From positions 26,758,001 to 26,822,000 of the forward strand of contig OY756964.1 of NCBI GenBank assembly GCA_963580455.1: 64,000 nt of DNA, given 5' to 3'. The first letter of the stretch is position 1. Each line of letters starts with the position of its first letter. The notes under the pieces were generated by a model. It was given only the letters and a program-made list of their open reading frames with translations, was not told the DNA's origin and made no database searches. Shown here piece by piece: positions 24,201 through 36,703 of this stretch. This stretch comes from Euonymus europaeus (taxonomy: Eukaryota > Streptophyta > Magnoliopsida > Celastrales > Celastraceae). The position numbers and the translations under genes were made by a program.

Positions 24201-26716
24201 AAATCAAGCTAAAAATCACCGAATTCAGAACTCGAGTCAACGGATATTCATAAAACCGTTTACGTAGAGAAACCACATTTCGCGGCTAACTAGGTGAAAC
24301 GAGACCAGCTATCCACGAGTTCTGAAATCAAAATCCGAAACGCCAGGATTGTAGAGCTCGAAAAGTAGTGTGAAATCAAGCTAAAAATCACCGAATTCAA
24401 AACTCGGAGTCAACGGATATTCATAAAACTGTTTACGAAAAGAAACCACATTTCGCGGCTAACTAGGTGAAACGAGACCTACTAGCCACGAGTTATGAAA
24501 TCAAAATACGAAATGCCAGAATTGTAGAGCTCGAAAAGTAGTGTGAAATCAAGCTAAAAATCACTGAATTCAGAACTCGGAGTCAACGGATATTCATAAA
24601 ACCGTTTACGTAAAGAAACCACATTTCGCAGCTAACTAGGTGAAACAAGACCTATTAGCCACGAGTTCTGAAATAAAAATCCGAAACTCCAGGATTGTAG
24701 AGCTCGAAAAGTAGTGCGAAATCAAGCTAAAAATCACCGAATTTAGAACTCGGAGTCAACGGATATCCATAAAACCGTTTACGTAAAGAAACCACATTTC
24801 GCGGCTAACTAGGTGAAACAAGACCTACTAGCCACGAGTTCTGAAATCAAAATCCGAAATGCCAGGATCGTAGAGCTCGAAAAGTAGTGTGAAATCAAGC
24901 TAAAAATCACCGAATTCAGAACTCGGAGTCAACGGATATTCATCAAACCGTTTACGTAAAGAAACCACATTTCGCGGCTAACTAGGTGAAACGGGACCAC
25001 GTATCCATGAGTTCTGAAATCAAAATCCAAAACCCCAGGATTGTAGAGCTCGAAAAGTAGTGTGAAATCAAGCTAAAAATCCTCGAATTCAGAACTCGGA
25101 GTCAACGGATATTCATAAAACCGTTTACGTAAAGAAACCACATTTCGCGGCTAACTAGGTGAAACGAGACCTGCTAGCCACGAGTTCTGAAATCGAAATC
25201 CGAAATGCCAGGATTGTAGAGCTCGAAAAGTAGTGTGAAATCAAGCTAAAAATCACCGAATTTAGAACTCGGAGTCAACGGATATTCATAAAACCGTTTA
25301 CGTAAAGAAACCACATTTCGCGGATAACTAGGTGAAACGAGACCACCTATCCATGAGTTCTGAAATCAAAATCCGAAACGCCAGGATTGTAGAGCTCGAA
25401 AAGTAGTGTGAAATCAAGTTAAAAAATCATCGAATTCAGAACTCGGAGTCAACGGATAATCATAAAACCGTTTACGTAAAGAAACCACATTTGGCGGCTA
25501 ACTAGGTGAAACGAGACCTACTAGCCACGAGTTCTGAAATCAAAATCCGAAACTCCAGGATCGTAGAGCTCGAAAAGTAGTGTGAAATCAAGCTAAAAAT
25601 CACCGAATTCAGAACTCGGAGTCAATGGATATTCATAAAACCGTTTACGTAAGAAACCACATTTCGCGGCTAACTAGGTGAAACGAGACCTACTAGCCAC
25701 GAGTTCTGAAATCAAAATCCGAAATGCCAGGATTGTAGAGCTCGAAAAGTAGTGTGAAATCAAGCTAAAAATCACCGAATTCAGAACTCGGAGTCAATGG
25801 ATATTCATAAAACCGTTTACGTAAGAAACCACATTTCGCGGCTAACTAGGTGAAACGAGACCTACTAGCCACGAGTTCTGAAATCAAAATCCGAAATGCC
25901 AGGATTGTAGAGCTCGAAAAGTAGTGTGAAATCAAGCTAAAAATCACCGAATTCAGAACTCGGAGTCAACGGATATCCATAAAACCGTTTACGTAAAGAA
26001 ACCACATTTCGCGGCTAACTAGGTGAAACAAGACCTACTAGCCACGAGTTCTGAAATCAAAATCCGAAATGCCAGGATCGTAGAGCTCGAAAAGTAGTGT
26101 CAAATCAAGCTAAAAATCACCGAATTCAGAACTCGTAGTCAAAGGATATTCATAAAATCGTTTACGTAAAGAAACCACATTTCGCGGCTAACTAGGTGAA
26201 ACGAGACCTACTAGCCACGAGTTCTGAAATCAAAATCGGAAACGCCAGGATTGTAGAGCTCGAAAAGTAGTGTGAAATCAAGCTAAAAATCACCGAATTC
26301 AGAACTCGGAGTCAACGGATATTCATAAAACCGTTTACGTAAAGAAACCACATTTCGCGGCTAACTAGGTGAAACGAGACCTGCTAGCCACGAGTTCTGA
26401 AATCGAAATCCGAAAACCCAGGTTTGTAGAGCTCGAAAAGTAGTGTGAAATCAAGCTAAAAATCACCGAATTCAAAACTCGGAGTCAACGGATATTCATA
26501 AAACCGTTTACGTAAAGAAACCACATTTCGCGGCTAACTAGGTGAAACAAGACCTACTAGCCACGAGTTCTGAAATCAAAATACGAAACGCCAGGATTGT
26601 AGAGCTCGAAAAGTAGTGTGAAATAATGATAAAAATCACCGAATTCAAAACTCGGAGTCAACGGATATTCATAAAACCGTTTACGTAAAGAAACCACATT
26701 TCGCGGCTAACTAGGT
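20557..26716. repeat. Macro-repeat long unit 2 (6160 bp) with internal 1729-bp duplication
   Basis: The unit begins with F block copy 3 and follows the order of long unit 1. A ten-monomer stretch occurs twice, about 22262-23990 and 23991-25719 (offset 1729). Both copies start with CGAAACACCAGG and GGAGTCATCGG and contain ACTCGAGTC, CAGCTATCC, ACGAAAAG, ACGGGACCACGTATCC and ACCACCTATCC. The offset equals 10 x 173 minus 1, explained by two single-base losses and one extra A (the TTAAAAAATC run near 23690). Confidence 0.85.
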
Positions 26717-27426
26717 GAAACAAGACCTACCAGCCACGAGTTCTGAAATCAAAATCCGAAACGCCAGGATTGTTGAGCTCGAAAAGTAGAGTGAAATAAA
26801 GCTAAAAATCACCGAATTTAGAACTCGGAGTCAACGGATATTCATAAAACCGTTTACGTAAAGAAACCACTTTTCGCGGCTAAATAGGAGAAACGAGACC
26901 AACTAGCCACGAGTTCTGAAATCAAAATCCGAAACGCTAGGATGGTAGAGCTCGAAAAGTAGTCTGAAATCAAGCTAAAAATCACCGAATTCAGAACTCG
27001 AAGTCAACGAATATTCATAAAACCGTTTACGTAAAGAAACCACATTTTGCCGCTAACTAGGTGAAACAAGACCCACTAGCCACGAGTTCTGAAATCAAAA
27101 TCCGAAACGCCAGGATTGTAGAGCTCGAAAAGTAGTGTGAAATCAAGCTAAAAATCACCGAATTCAAAACTCGGAGTCAACGGATATTCATAAAACCGTT
27201 TACGTAAAGAAACCACATTTCGCTGCTAACTAGGTGAAACAAGACCTACTAGCCACGAGTTCTGAAATCAAAATCCGTTCAGAACTCGGAGTCAACGGAT
27301 ATTCAGAAAACCGTTTACGTAAAGAAACCATATTTCGCGGCTAAATAGGTGAATCAAGACCTGCTAACCACGAGTTCTGAAATCAAAATCCAAAATGCCA
27401 GGATGGTAGAGCTCGAAAAGTAGTGT
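26717..27426. repeat. F block copy 4, junction at 27277/27278
   Basis: This block is 710 bp with the same tags and junction. Private changes include TTTTGCCGCTAAC near 27046 and GACCCACTAG near 27071. The second is shared with copy 2, pointing to relatedness between copies 2 and 4. Confidence 0.92.
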
Positions 27427-28041
27427 GAAATCAAGCTAAAAATCACCGAATTCAGAACTCGTAGTCGAAGGATATTCATAAAATCGTTTACGTAAAGAAA
27501 CCACATTTTGCGGCTAACTAGGTGAAACGAGACCTACTAGCCACGAGTTCTGAAATCAAAATCCGAAATGCCAGGATCGTAGAGCTCGAAAAGTAGTGTG
27601 AAATCAAGCTAAAAATCACCGAATTCAGAACTCGTAGTCAAAGGATATTCATAAAATCGTTTACGTAAAGAAACCACATTTCGCGGCTAACTAGGTGAAA
27701 CGAGACCTACTAGCCACGAGTTCTGAAATCAAAATCCGAAACGCCAGGATTGTAGAGCTCGAAAAGTAGTGTGAAATCAAGCTAAAAATCATCGAATTCA
27801 GAACTCGGAGTCAACGGATATTCATAAAATCGTTTACGTAAAGAAACCACATTTCGCGGCTAACTAGGTGAAACGAGACCTACTAGCCACGAGTTCTGAA
27901 ATCAAAATACGAAATGCCAGAATTGTAGAGCTCGAAAAGTAGTGTGAAATCAAGCTAAAAATCACCGAATTCAGAACTCGAGTCAACGGATATTCATAAA
28001 ACCGTTTACGTAGAGAAACCACATTTCGCGGCTAACTAGGT
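26717..28041. repeat. Macro-repeat short unit 2 (1325 bp)
   Basis: This unit consists of F block copy 4 plus four further monomers, ending again with the ACTCGAGTC/ACGTAGAG monomer (27977) just before the next F block. It equals 8 monomers minus 58 and minus 1. Compared with short unit 1, four monomers (CAACGAATTC, CGAGTCCTGC and following) are absent. Confidence 0.82.
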
Positions 28042-28751
28042 GAAACAAGACCTACCAGCCACGAGTTCTGAAATCAAAATCCGAAACGCCAGGATTGTTG
28101 AGCTCGAAAAGTAGAGTGAAATAAAGCTAAAAATCACCGAATTTAGAACTCGGAGTCAACGGATATTCATAAAACCGTTTACGTAAAGAAACCACTTTTC
28201 GCGGCTAAATAGGAGAAACGAGACCAACTAGCCACGAGTTCTGAAATCAAAATCCGAAACGCTAGGATGGTAGAGCTCGAAAAGTAGTCTGAAATCAAGC
28301 TAAAAATCACCGAATTCAGAACTCGAAGTCAACGAATATTCATAAAACCGTTTACGTAAAGAAACCACATTTTGCTGCTAACTAGGTGAAACAAGACCTA
28401 CTAGCCACGAGTTCTGAAATCAAAATCCGAAACGCCAGGATTGTAGAGCTCGAAAAGTAGTGTGAAATCAAGCTAAAAATCACCGAATTCAAAACTCGGA
28501 GTCAACGGATATTCATAAAACCGTTTACGTAAAGAAACCACATTTCGCTGCTAACTAGGTGAAACAAGACCTACTAGCCACGAGTTCTGAAATCAAAATC
28601 CGTTCAGAACTCGGAGTCAACGGATATTCAGAAAACCGTTTACGTAAAGAAACCATATTTCGCGGCTAAATAGGTGAATCAAGACCTGCTAACCACGAGT
28701 TCTGAAATCAAAATCCAAAATGCCAGGATGGTAGAGCTCGAAAAGTAGTGT
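28042..28751. repeat. F block copy 5, junction at 28602/28603
   Basis: This block is 710 bp, with tag order and deletion junction identical to the other copies. It lies 1325 bp from copy 4, the shortest F-to-F spacing in the window. Confidence 0.92.
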
Positions 28752-31700
28752 GAAATCAAGCTAAAAATCACCGAATTCAGAACTCGTAGTCAAAGGATAT
28801 TCATAAAATCGTTTACGTAAAGAAATCACATTTCACGGCTAACTAGGTGAAACGAGACCTACTAGCCACGAGTTCTGAAATCAAAATACGAAAAGCCAGA
28901 ATTGTAGAGCTCGAAAAGTAGTGTGAAATCAAGCTAAAAATCAACGAATTCAGAACTCGTAGTCAACGGATATTCATAAAACTGTTTACGTAAAGAAACC
29001 ACATTTCGCGGCTAACTAGGTGAAATGAGTCCTGCTAGCCACGAGTTCTGAAATCGAAATCCGAAAACCCAGGATTGTAGAGCTCGAAAAGTAGTGTGAA
29101 ATCAAGCTAAAAATCACCGAATTCAGAACTCGGAGTCAACGGATATTCATAAAACCGTTTACGTAAAGAAACCACATTTCGCGGCTAACTAGGTGAAACG
29201 AGACCTGCTAGCCACGAGTTCTGAAATCGAAATCCGAAATCCCAGGATTGTAGAGCTCGAAAAGTAGTGTGAAATCAAGCTAAAAATCACCGAATTCAGA
29301 ACTCGGAGTCAATGGATATTCATAAAACCGTTTACGTAAGAAACCACATTACGCGGCTAACTAGGTGAAACGAGACCTACTAGCCACGAGTTCTGAAATC
29401 AAAATCCGAAACACCAGGATTGTAGAGCTCGAAAAGTAGTGTGAAATCAAGCTAAAAATCATCGAATTCAGAACTCGTAGTCATCGGATATTCATAAAAT
29501 CGTTTAAGTAAAGAAACCACATTTCGCGGCTAACTAGGTGAAACGAGACCTACTAGCCACGAGTTCTGAAATCAAAATATGAAATGCCAGAATTGTAGAG
29601 CTCGAAAAGTAGTGTGAAATCAAGCTAAAAATCACCGAATTCAGAACTCGAGTCAACGGATATTCATAAAACCGTTTACGTAGAGAAACCACATTTCGCG
29701 GCTAACTAGGTGAAACGAGACCAGCTATCCACGAGTTCTGAAATCAAAATCCGAAACGCCAGGATTGTAGAGCTCGAAAAGTAGTGTGAAATCAAGCTAA
29801 AAATCACCGAATTCAAAACTCGGAGTCAACGGATATTCATAAAACTGTTTACGAAAAGAAACCACATTTCGCGGCTAACTAGGTGAAACGAGACCTACTA
29901 GCCACGAGTTATGAAATCAAAATACGAAATGCCAGAATTGTAGAGCTCGAAAAGTAGTGTGAAATCAAGCTAAAAATCACTGAATTCAGAACTCGGAGTC
30001 AACGGATATTCATAAAACCGTTTACGTAAAGAAACCACATTTCGCAGCTAACTAGGTGAAACAAGACCTATTAGCCACGAGTTCTGAAATAAAAATCCGA
30101 AACTCCAGGATTGTAGAGCTCGAAAAGTAGTGCGAAATCAAGCTAAAAATCACCGAATTCAGAACTCGGAGTCAACGGATATCCATAAAACCGTTTACGT
30201 AAAGAAACCACATTTCGCGGCTAACTAGGTGAAACAAGACCTACTAGCCACGAGTTCTGAAATCAAAATCCGAAATGCCAGGATCGTAGAGCTCGAAAAG
30301 TAGTGTGAAATCAAGCTAAAAATCACCGAATTCAGAACTCGGAGTCAACGGATATTCATAAAACCGTTTACGTAAAGAAACCACATTTCGCGGCTAACTA
30401 GGTGAAACGAGACCTACTAGCCACGAGTTCTGAAATCAAAATATGAAATGCCAGAATTGTAGAGCTCGAAAAGTAGTGTGAAATCAAGCTAAAAATCACC
30501 GAATTCAGAACTCGAGTCAACGGATATTCATAAAACCGTTTACGTAGAGAAACCACATTTCGCGGCTAACTAGGTGAAACGAGACCAGCTATCCACGAGT
30601 TCTGAAATCAAAATCCGAAACACCAGGATTGTAGAGCTCGAAAAGTAGTGTGAAATCAAGCTAAAAATCACCGAATTCAAAACTCGGAGTCAACGGATAT
30701 TCATAAAACTGTTTACGAAAAGAAACCACATTTCGCGGCTAACTAGGTGAAACGAGACCTACTAGCCACGAGTTATGAAATCAAAATACGAAATGCCAGA
30801 ATTGTAGAGCTCGAAAAGTAGTGTGAAATCAAGCTAAAAATCACTGAATTCAGAACTCGGAGTCAACGGATATTCATAAAACCGTTTACGTAAAGAAACC
30901 ACATTTCGCAGCTAACTAGGTGAAACAAGACCTATTAGCCACGAGTTCTGAAATAAAAATCCGAAACTCCAGGATTGTAGAGCTCGAAAAGTAGTGCGAA
31001 ATCAAGCTAAAAATCACCGAATTCAGAACTCGGAGTCAACGGATATCCATAAAACCGTTTACGTAAAGAAACCACATTTCGCGGCTAACTAGGTGAAACA
31101 AGACCTACTAGCCACGAGTTCTGAAATCAAAATCCGAAATGCCAGGATCGTAGAGCTCGAAAAGTAGTGTGAAATCAAGCTAAAAATCACCGAATTCAGA
31201 ACTCGGAGTCAACGGATATTCATAAAACCGTTTACGTAAAGAAACCACATTTCGCGGCTAACTAGGTGAAACGGGACCACGTATCCATGAGTTCTGAAAT
31301 CAAAATCCAAAATCCCAGGATTGTAGAGCTCAAAAAGTAGTGTGAAATCAAGCTAAAAATCATCGAATTCAGAACTCGGAGTCAACGGATATTCATAAAA
31401 CCGTTTACGTAAAGAAACCACATTTCGCGGCTAACTAGGTGAAACGAGACCTGCTAGCCACGAGTTCTGAAATCGAAATCCGAAATGCCAGGATTGTAGA
31501 GCTCGAAAAGTAGTGTGAAATCAAGCCAAAAATCACCGAATTTAGAACTCGGAGTCAACGGATATTCATAAAACCGTTTACGTAAAGAAACCACATTTCG
31601 CGGATAACTAGGTGAAACGAGACCACCTATCCATGAGTTCTGAAATCAAAATCCGAAACGCCAGGATTGTAGAGCTCGAAAAGTAGTGTGACATCAAGTT

Positions 31701-32725
31701 AAAAATCATCGAATTCAGAACTCGGAGTCAACGGATATTCATAAAACCGTTTACGTAAAGAAACCACATTTGGCGGCTAACTAGGTGAAACGAGACCTAC
31801 TAGCCACGAGTTCTGAAATCAAAATCCGAAACTCCAGGATCGTAGAGCTCGAAAAGTAGTGTGAAATCAAGCTAAATATCACCGAATTCAGAACTCGGAG
31901 TCAATGGATATTCATAAAACCGTTTACGTAAGAAACCACATTTCGCGGCTAACTAGGTGAAACGAGACCTACTAGCCACGAGTTCTGAAATCAAAATCCG
32001 AAATGCCAGGATTGTAGAGCTCGAAAAGTAGTGTGAAATCAAGCTAAAAATCACCGAATTCAGAACTCGGAGTCAATGGATATTCATAAAACCGTTTACG
32101 TAAGAAACCACATTTCGCGGCTAACTAGGTGAAACGAGACCTACTAGCCACGAGTTCTGAAATCAAAATCCGAAATGCCAGGATTGTAGAGCTCGAAAAG
32201 TAGTGTGAAATCAAGCTAAAAATCACCGAATTCAGAACTCGGAGTCAACGGATATCCATAAAACCGTTTACGTAAAGAAACCACATTTCGCGGCTAACTA
32301 GGTGAAACAAGACCTACTAGCCACGAGTTCTGAAATCAAAATCCGAAATTCCAGGATCGTAGAGCTCGAAAAGTAGTGTGAAATCAAGCTAAAAATCACC
32401 GAATTCAGAACTCGTAGTCAAAGGATATTCATAAAATCGTTTACGTAAAGAAACCACATTTCGCGGCTAACTAGGTGAAACGAGACCTACTAGCCACGAG
32501 TTCTGAAATCAAAATCGGAAACGCCAGGATTGTAGAGCTCGAAAAGTAGTGTGAAATCAAGCTAAAAATCACCGAATTCAGAACTCGGAGTCAACGGATA
32601 TTCATAAAACCGTTTACGTAGAGAAACCACATTTCGCGGCTAACTAGGTGAAACGAGACCTGCTAGCCACGAGTTCTGAAATCAAAATCTGAAAACCCAG
32701 GATTGTAGAGCTCGAAAAGTAGTGT
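28042..32725. repeat. Macro-repeat long unit 3 with internal 864-bp duplication
   Basis: The unit begins with F block copy 5 and follows the long-unit order to a CGGAAACGCCAGG monomer near 32515. Within it, five monomers starting at 29581 are repeated from 30445 (offset 864, 5 x 173 minus 1). They share AAAATATGAAATGCC, ACTCGAGTC, CAGCTATCC, ACGAAAAG and GACCTATTAG. The CGAAACACCAGG/GTCATCGG monomer pair near 29407 is a third copy of the segment duplicated at 22262 and 23991. Confidence 0.8.
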
Positions 32726-35700
32726 GAAATCAAGCTAAAAATCACCGAATTCAGAACACGGAGTCAACGGATATTCATAAAACCGTTTACGTAAACAAAC
32801 CACATTTCGCGGCTAACAAGGTGAAACGAGACCAACTATCCACGAGTTCTGAAATCAAAATCCGAAACGCCAGGATTGTAGAGCTCGAAAAGTAGTGTGA
32901 AATCAAGCTAAAAATCACCGAATTCAAAACTCAGAGTCAACGGATATTCATAAAACTGTTTACGAAAAGAAACCACGTTTCGCGGCTAAATAGGTGAAAT
33001 GAGACCAACTATCCACGAGTTCTGAAATCAAAATCCGAAACGCGAGGATTGTAGAGCTCGAAAAGTAGTGTGAAATCAAGCTAAAAATCACTGAATTCAG
33101 AACTCGGAGTCAACGGATATTCATAAAACCGTTTACGTAAAGAAACCACATTTCGCGGCTAACTAGGTGAAACAAGACCTACTAGCCACGAGTTCTGAAA
33201 TAAAAATCCGAAACTCCAGGATTGTTGAGCTCGAAAAGTAGTGCGAAATCGAGCTAAAAATCACCGAATTCAGAACTCGGAGTCAATGGATATTCAGAAA
33301 ACCGTTTACGTAAAGAAACCATATTTCGCGGCTAAATAGGTGAATCAAGACCTGCTAACCACGAGTTCTGAAATCAAAATCCGAAATGCCAGGATGGTAG
33401 AGCTCGAAAAGTAGTGTGAAATCAAGCTAAAAATCACCGAATTCAGAACTCGGAGTCAACGGATATTCATAAAATCGTTTACGTAAAGAAACCACATTTC
33501 GCGGCTAACTAGGTGAAACGAGACCTACTAGCCACGAGTTCTGAAATCAAAATACGAAACGCCAGAATTGTAGAGCTCGAAAAGTAGTGTGAAATCAAGC
33601 TAAAAATCACCGAATTCAGAACTCGTAGTCAACGGATATTCATAAAACCGTTTACGTAAAGAAACCACATTTCGCGGCTAACTAGGTGAAACGAGACCTG
33701 CTGGCCACGAGTTCTGAAATCGAAATCCGAAAACCCAGGATTGTTGAGCTCGAAAAGTAGTGTGAAATCAAGCTAAAAATCACCGAATTCAGAACTCGGA
33801 GTCAACGGATATTCATAAAACCGTTTACGTAAAGAAACCACATTTCGCGGCTAACTAGGTAAAAGGAGACCTGCTAGTCACGAGTTCTGAAATCGAAATC
33901 CGAAAACCCAGGATTGTAGAGCTCGAAAAGTAGTGTGAAATCAAGCTAAAAATCACCGAATTCAGAACTCGGAGTCAACCGATATTCATAAAACCGTTTA
34001 CGTAAAGAAACCACATTTCGCGGCTAACTTGATGAAACAAGACCTACTAGCCACGAGTTCTGAAATCAAAATCCGAAAGGCCAGGATTGTAGAGCTCAAA
34101 AAGTAGTGTTAAACCAAGCTAAAAATCATCGAATTCAGAACTCGGAGTCAACGGATATTCATAAAACCGTTTACGTAAAGAAACCACATTTCGCGGCCAA
34201 ATAGGTGAAACGAGACCAACTAGCCACGAGTTCTGAAATCAAAATCCGAAATGCCAGGATTTTAGAGCTCGAAAAGTAGTGTGAAATCAAGCTAAAAATC
34301 ATCGAATTCAGAACTCGTAGTCAACGGATATTCATAAAACCGTTTACGTAAAGAAACCACATTTCGCGGCTAAATAGGTGAATCGAGACCTACTGGCCAC
34401 AAGTTCTGAAATCCAAATCCGAAACGCCAGGATTGTAGAGCTCGAAAAGTAGTGTGAAATAAAGCTAATAATCACCGAATTCAGAACTCGGAGTAAACGG
34501 ATATTCATAAAACCGTTTACGTAAAGAAACCACATTTCGCGGCTAACTAGGTGAAACGAGACCAACTACCCACGAGTTCTGAAATCAAAATCCGAAAGGC
34601 CAGGATTGTTGAGCTCGAAAAGTAGTGCAAAATCAATCTAAAAATCACCGAATTCAGAACTCGGAGTCAACGGATATTCAGAAAACCGTTTAAGTAAAGA
34701 AACCACATTTCGCGGCTAAATAGGTGAATCGAGATCTACTAGCCACGAGTTCTGAAATCAAAATCCGAAATGCCAGGATGGTAGAGCTCGAAAAGTAGTG
34801 TGAAATCAAGCTAAAAATCTCCGAATTCAGAACTCGTAGTCAAAGGATATTCATAAAATCGTTTACGTAAAGAAACCACATTTCGCGGCTAACTAGGTGA
34901 AACGAGACCTACTAGCCAGGAGTTCTGAAATCAAAATCCGAAACGCCAGCATTGTAGAGCTCGAAAATTAGTGTGAAATCAAGCTAAAAATCACCGAATT
35001 CAGAACTCGGAGTCAACGGATATTCATAAAACCGTTTACGTAAAGAAACCACATTTCACGGCTAACTAGGTGAAACGAGACCAACTATCCACGAGTTCTG
35101 AAATCAAAATCCGAAATGCCAGGATTGTAGAGCTCAAAGAGTAGTGTGAAATCAAGCTAAAAATCACCGAATTCAAAACTCGGAGTCAACGGATATTCAT
35201 AAAACTGTTTACGAAAAGAAACTACGTTTCGCGGCTAAATGGGTGAAATGAGACCAACTATCCACGAGTTCTGAAATCAAAATCCGAAACGCGAGGATTG
35301 TAGAGCTCGAAAAGTAGTGTGAAATCAAGCTAAAAATCACTGAATTCAGAACTCGGAGTCAACGGATATTCATAAAACTGTTTACGTAAAGAAACCACAT
35401 TTCGCGGCTAACTAGGTGAAACAAGACCCACTAGCCACGAGTTCAAAAATAAAAATCCGAAACTCCAGGATTGTTGAGCTCGAAAAGTAGTGCGAAATCA
35501 AGCTAAAAATCACCGAATTCAGAACTCGGAGTCAACGGATATTCAGAAACCGTTTACGTAAAGAAACCATATTTCGCGGCTAAATAGGTGAATCAAGACC
35601 TGCTAACCACGAGTTCTGAAATCAAAATCCGAAATGCCAGGATGGTAGAGCTCGAAAAGTAGTGTGAAATCAATCTAAAAATCACCGAATTCAGAACTCG

Positions 35701-36703
35701 TAGTCAAAGGATATTCATAAAATCGTTTACGTAAAGAAACCCCATTTCGCGGCTAACTAGGTGAAACGAGACCTACTAGCCACGAGTTCTGAAATCAAAA
35801 TACGAAACGCCAAAATTGTAGAGCTCGAAAAGTAGTGTGAAATCAAGCTAAAAATCAACGAATTCAGAACTCGTAGTCAACGGATATTCATAAAACCGTT
35901 TACGTAAAGAAACCACATTTCGCGGCTAACTAGGTGAAACGAGTCCTGCTAGCCACGAGTTCTGAAATCGAAATCCGAAAACCCAGGATTGTAGAGCTCG
36001 AAAAGTAGTGTGAAATCAAGCTAAAAATCACCGAATTCAGAACTCGGAGTCAACGGATATTCATAAAACCGTTTACGTAAAGAAACCACATTTCGCAGCT
36101 AACTAGGTGAAACAAGACCTATTAGCCACGAGTTCTGAAATAAAAATCCGAAACTCCAGGATTGTAGAGCTCGAAAAGTAGTGTGAAATCAAGCTAAAAA
36201 TCACCGAATTCAGAACTCGGAGTCAACGGATATTCATAAAACCGTTTACGTAAAGAAACCACATTTCGCAGCTAACTAGGTGAAACGAGACCTGCTAGCC
36301 ACGAGTTCTGAAATCGAAATCCGAAATCCCAGGATTGTAGAGCTCGAAAAGTAGTGTGAAATCAAGCTAAAAATCACCGAATTCAGAACTCGGAGTCAAC
36401 GGATATTCATAAAACCGTTTACGTAAAGAAACCACATTTCGCGGCTAACTTGGTGAAACAAGACCTACTAGCCACGAGTTCTGAAATCAAAATCCGAAAG
36501 GCCAGGATTGTTGAGCTCAAAAAGTAGTGCGAAATCAATCTAAAAATCACCTAATTCAGAACTCGGAGTCAACGGATATTCAGAGAACCGTTTAAGTAAA
36601 GAAACCACATTTCGCGGCTAAATAGGTGAATCGAGACCTACTAGCCACGAGTTCTGAAATCAAAATCCGAAATGCCAGGATGGTAGAGCTCGAAAAGTAG
36701 TGT
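32726..36703. repeat. Segment with 13-monomer duplication
   Basis: Monomers 32726 to about 33760 recur at 34975 to about 36008, offset 2249 bp (13 x 173), less 1 after a lost A near 35547. Shared tags are GACCAACTATCC, CCACGTTTCGCGG or CTACGTTTCGCGG, GTGAAATGAGACC, CGCGAGG and CCATATTTCGCGG with GACCTGCTAACC. The copies differ at several positions, so this duplication looks older than the others. The CCATATTTCGCGG monomers near 33319 and 35567 resemble the post-junction F monomer but lack the deletion. A minus-strand reading frame at 34344-34565 is satellite sequence. Confidence 0.75.

Noticed and set aside
34344..34565. Minus-strand open frame of 73 codons
   Set aside because: It lies wholly inside the satellite and is opened by chance variants. 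173 bp is not a multiple of three, so the frame changes at every monomer and cannot be kept.
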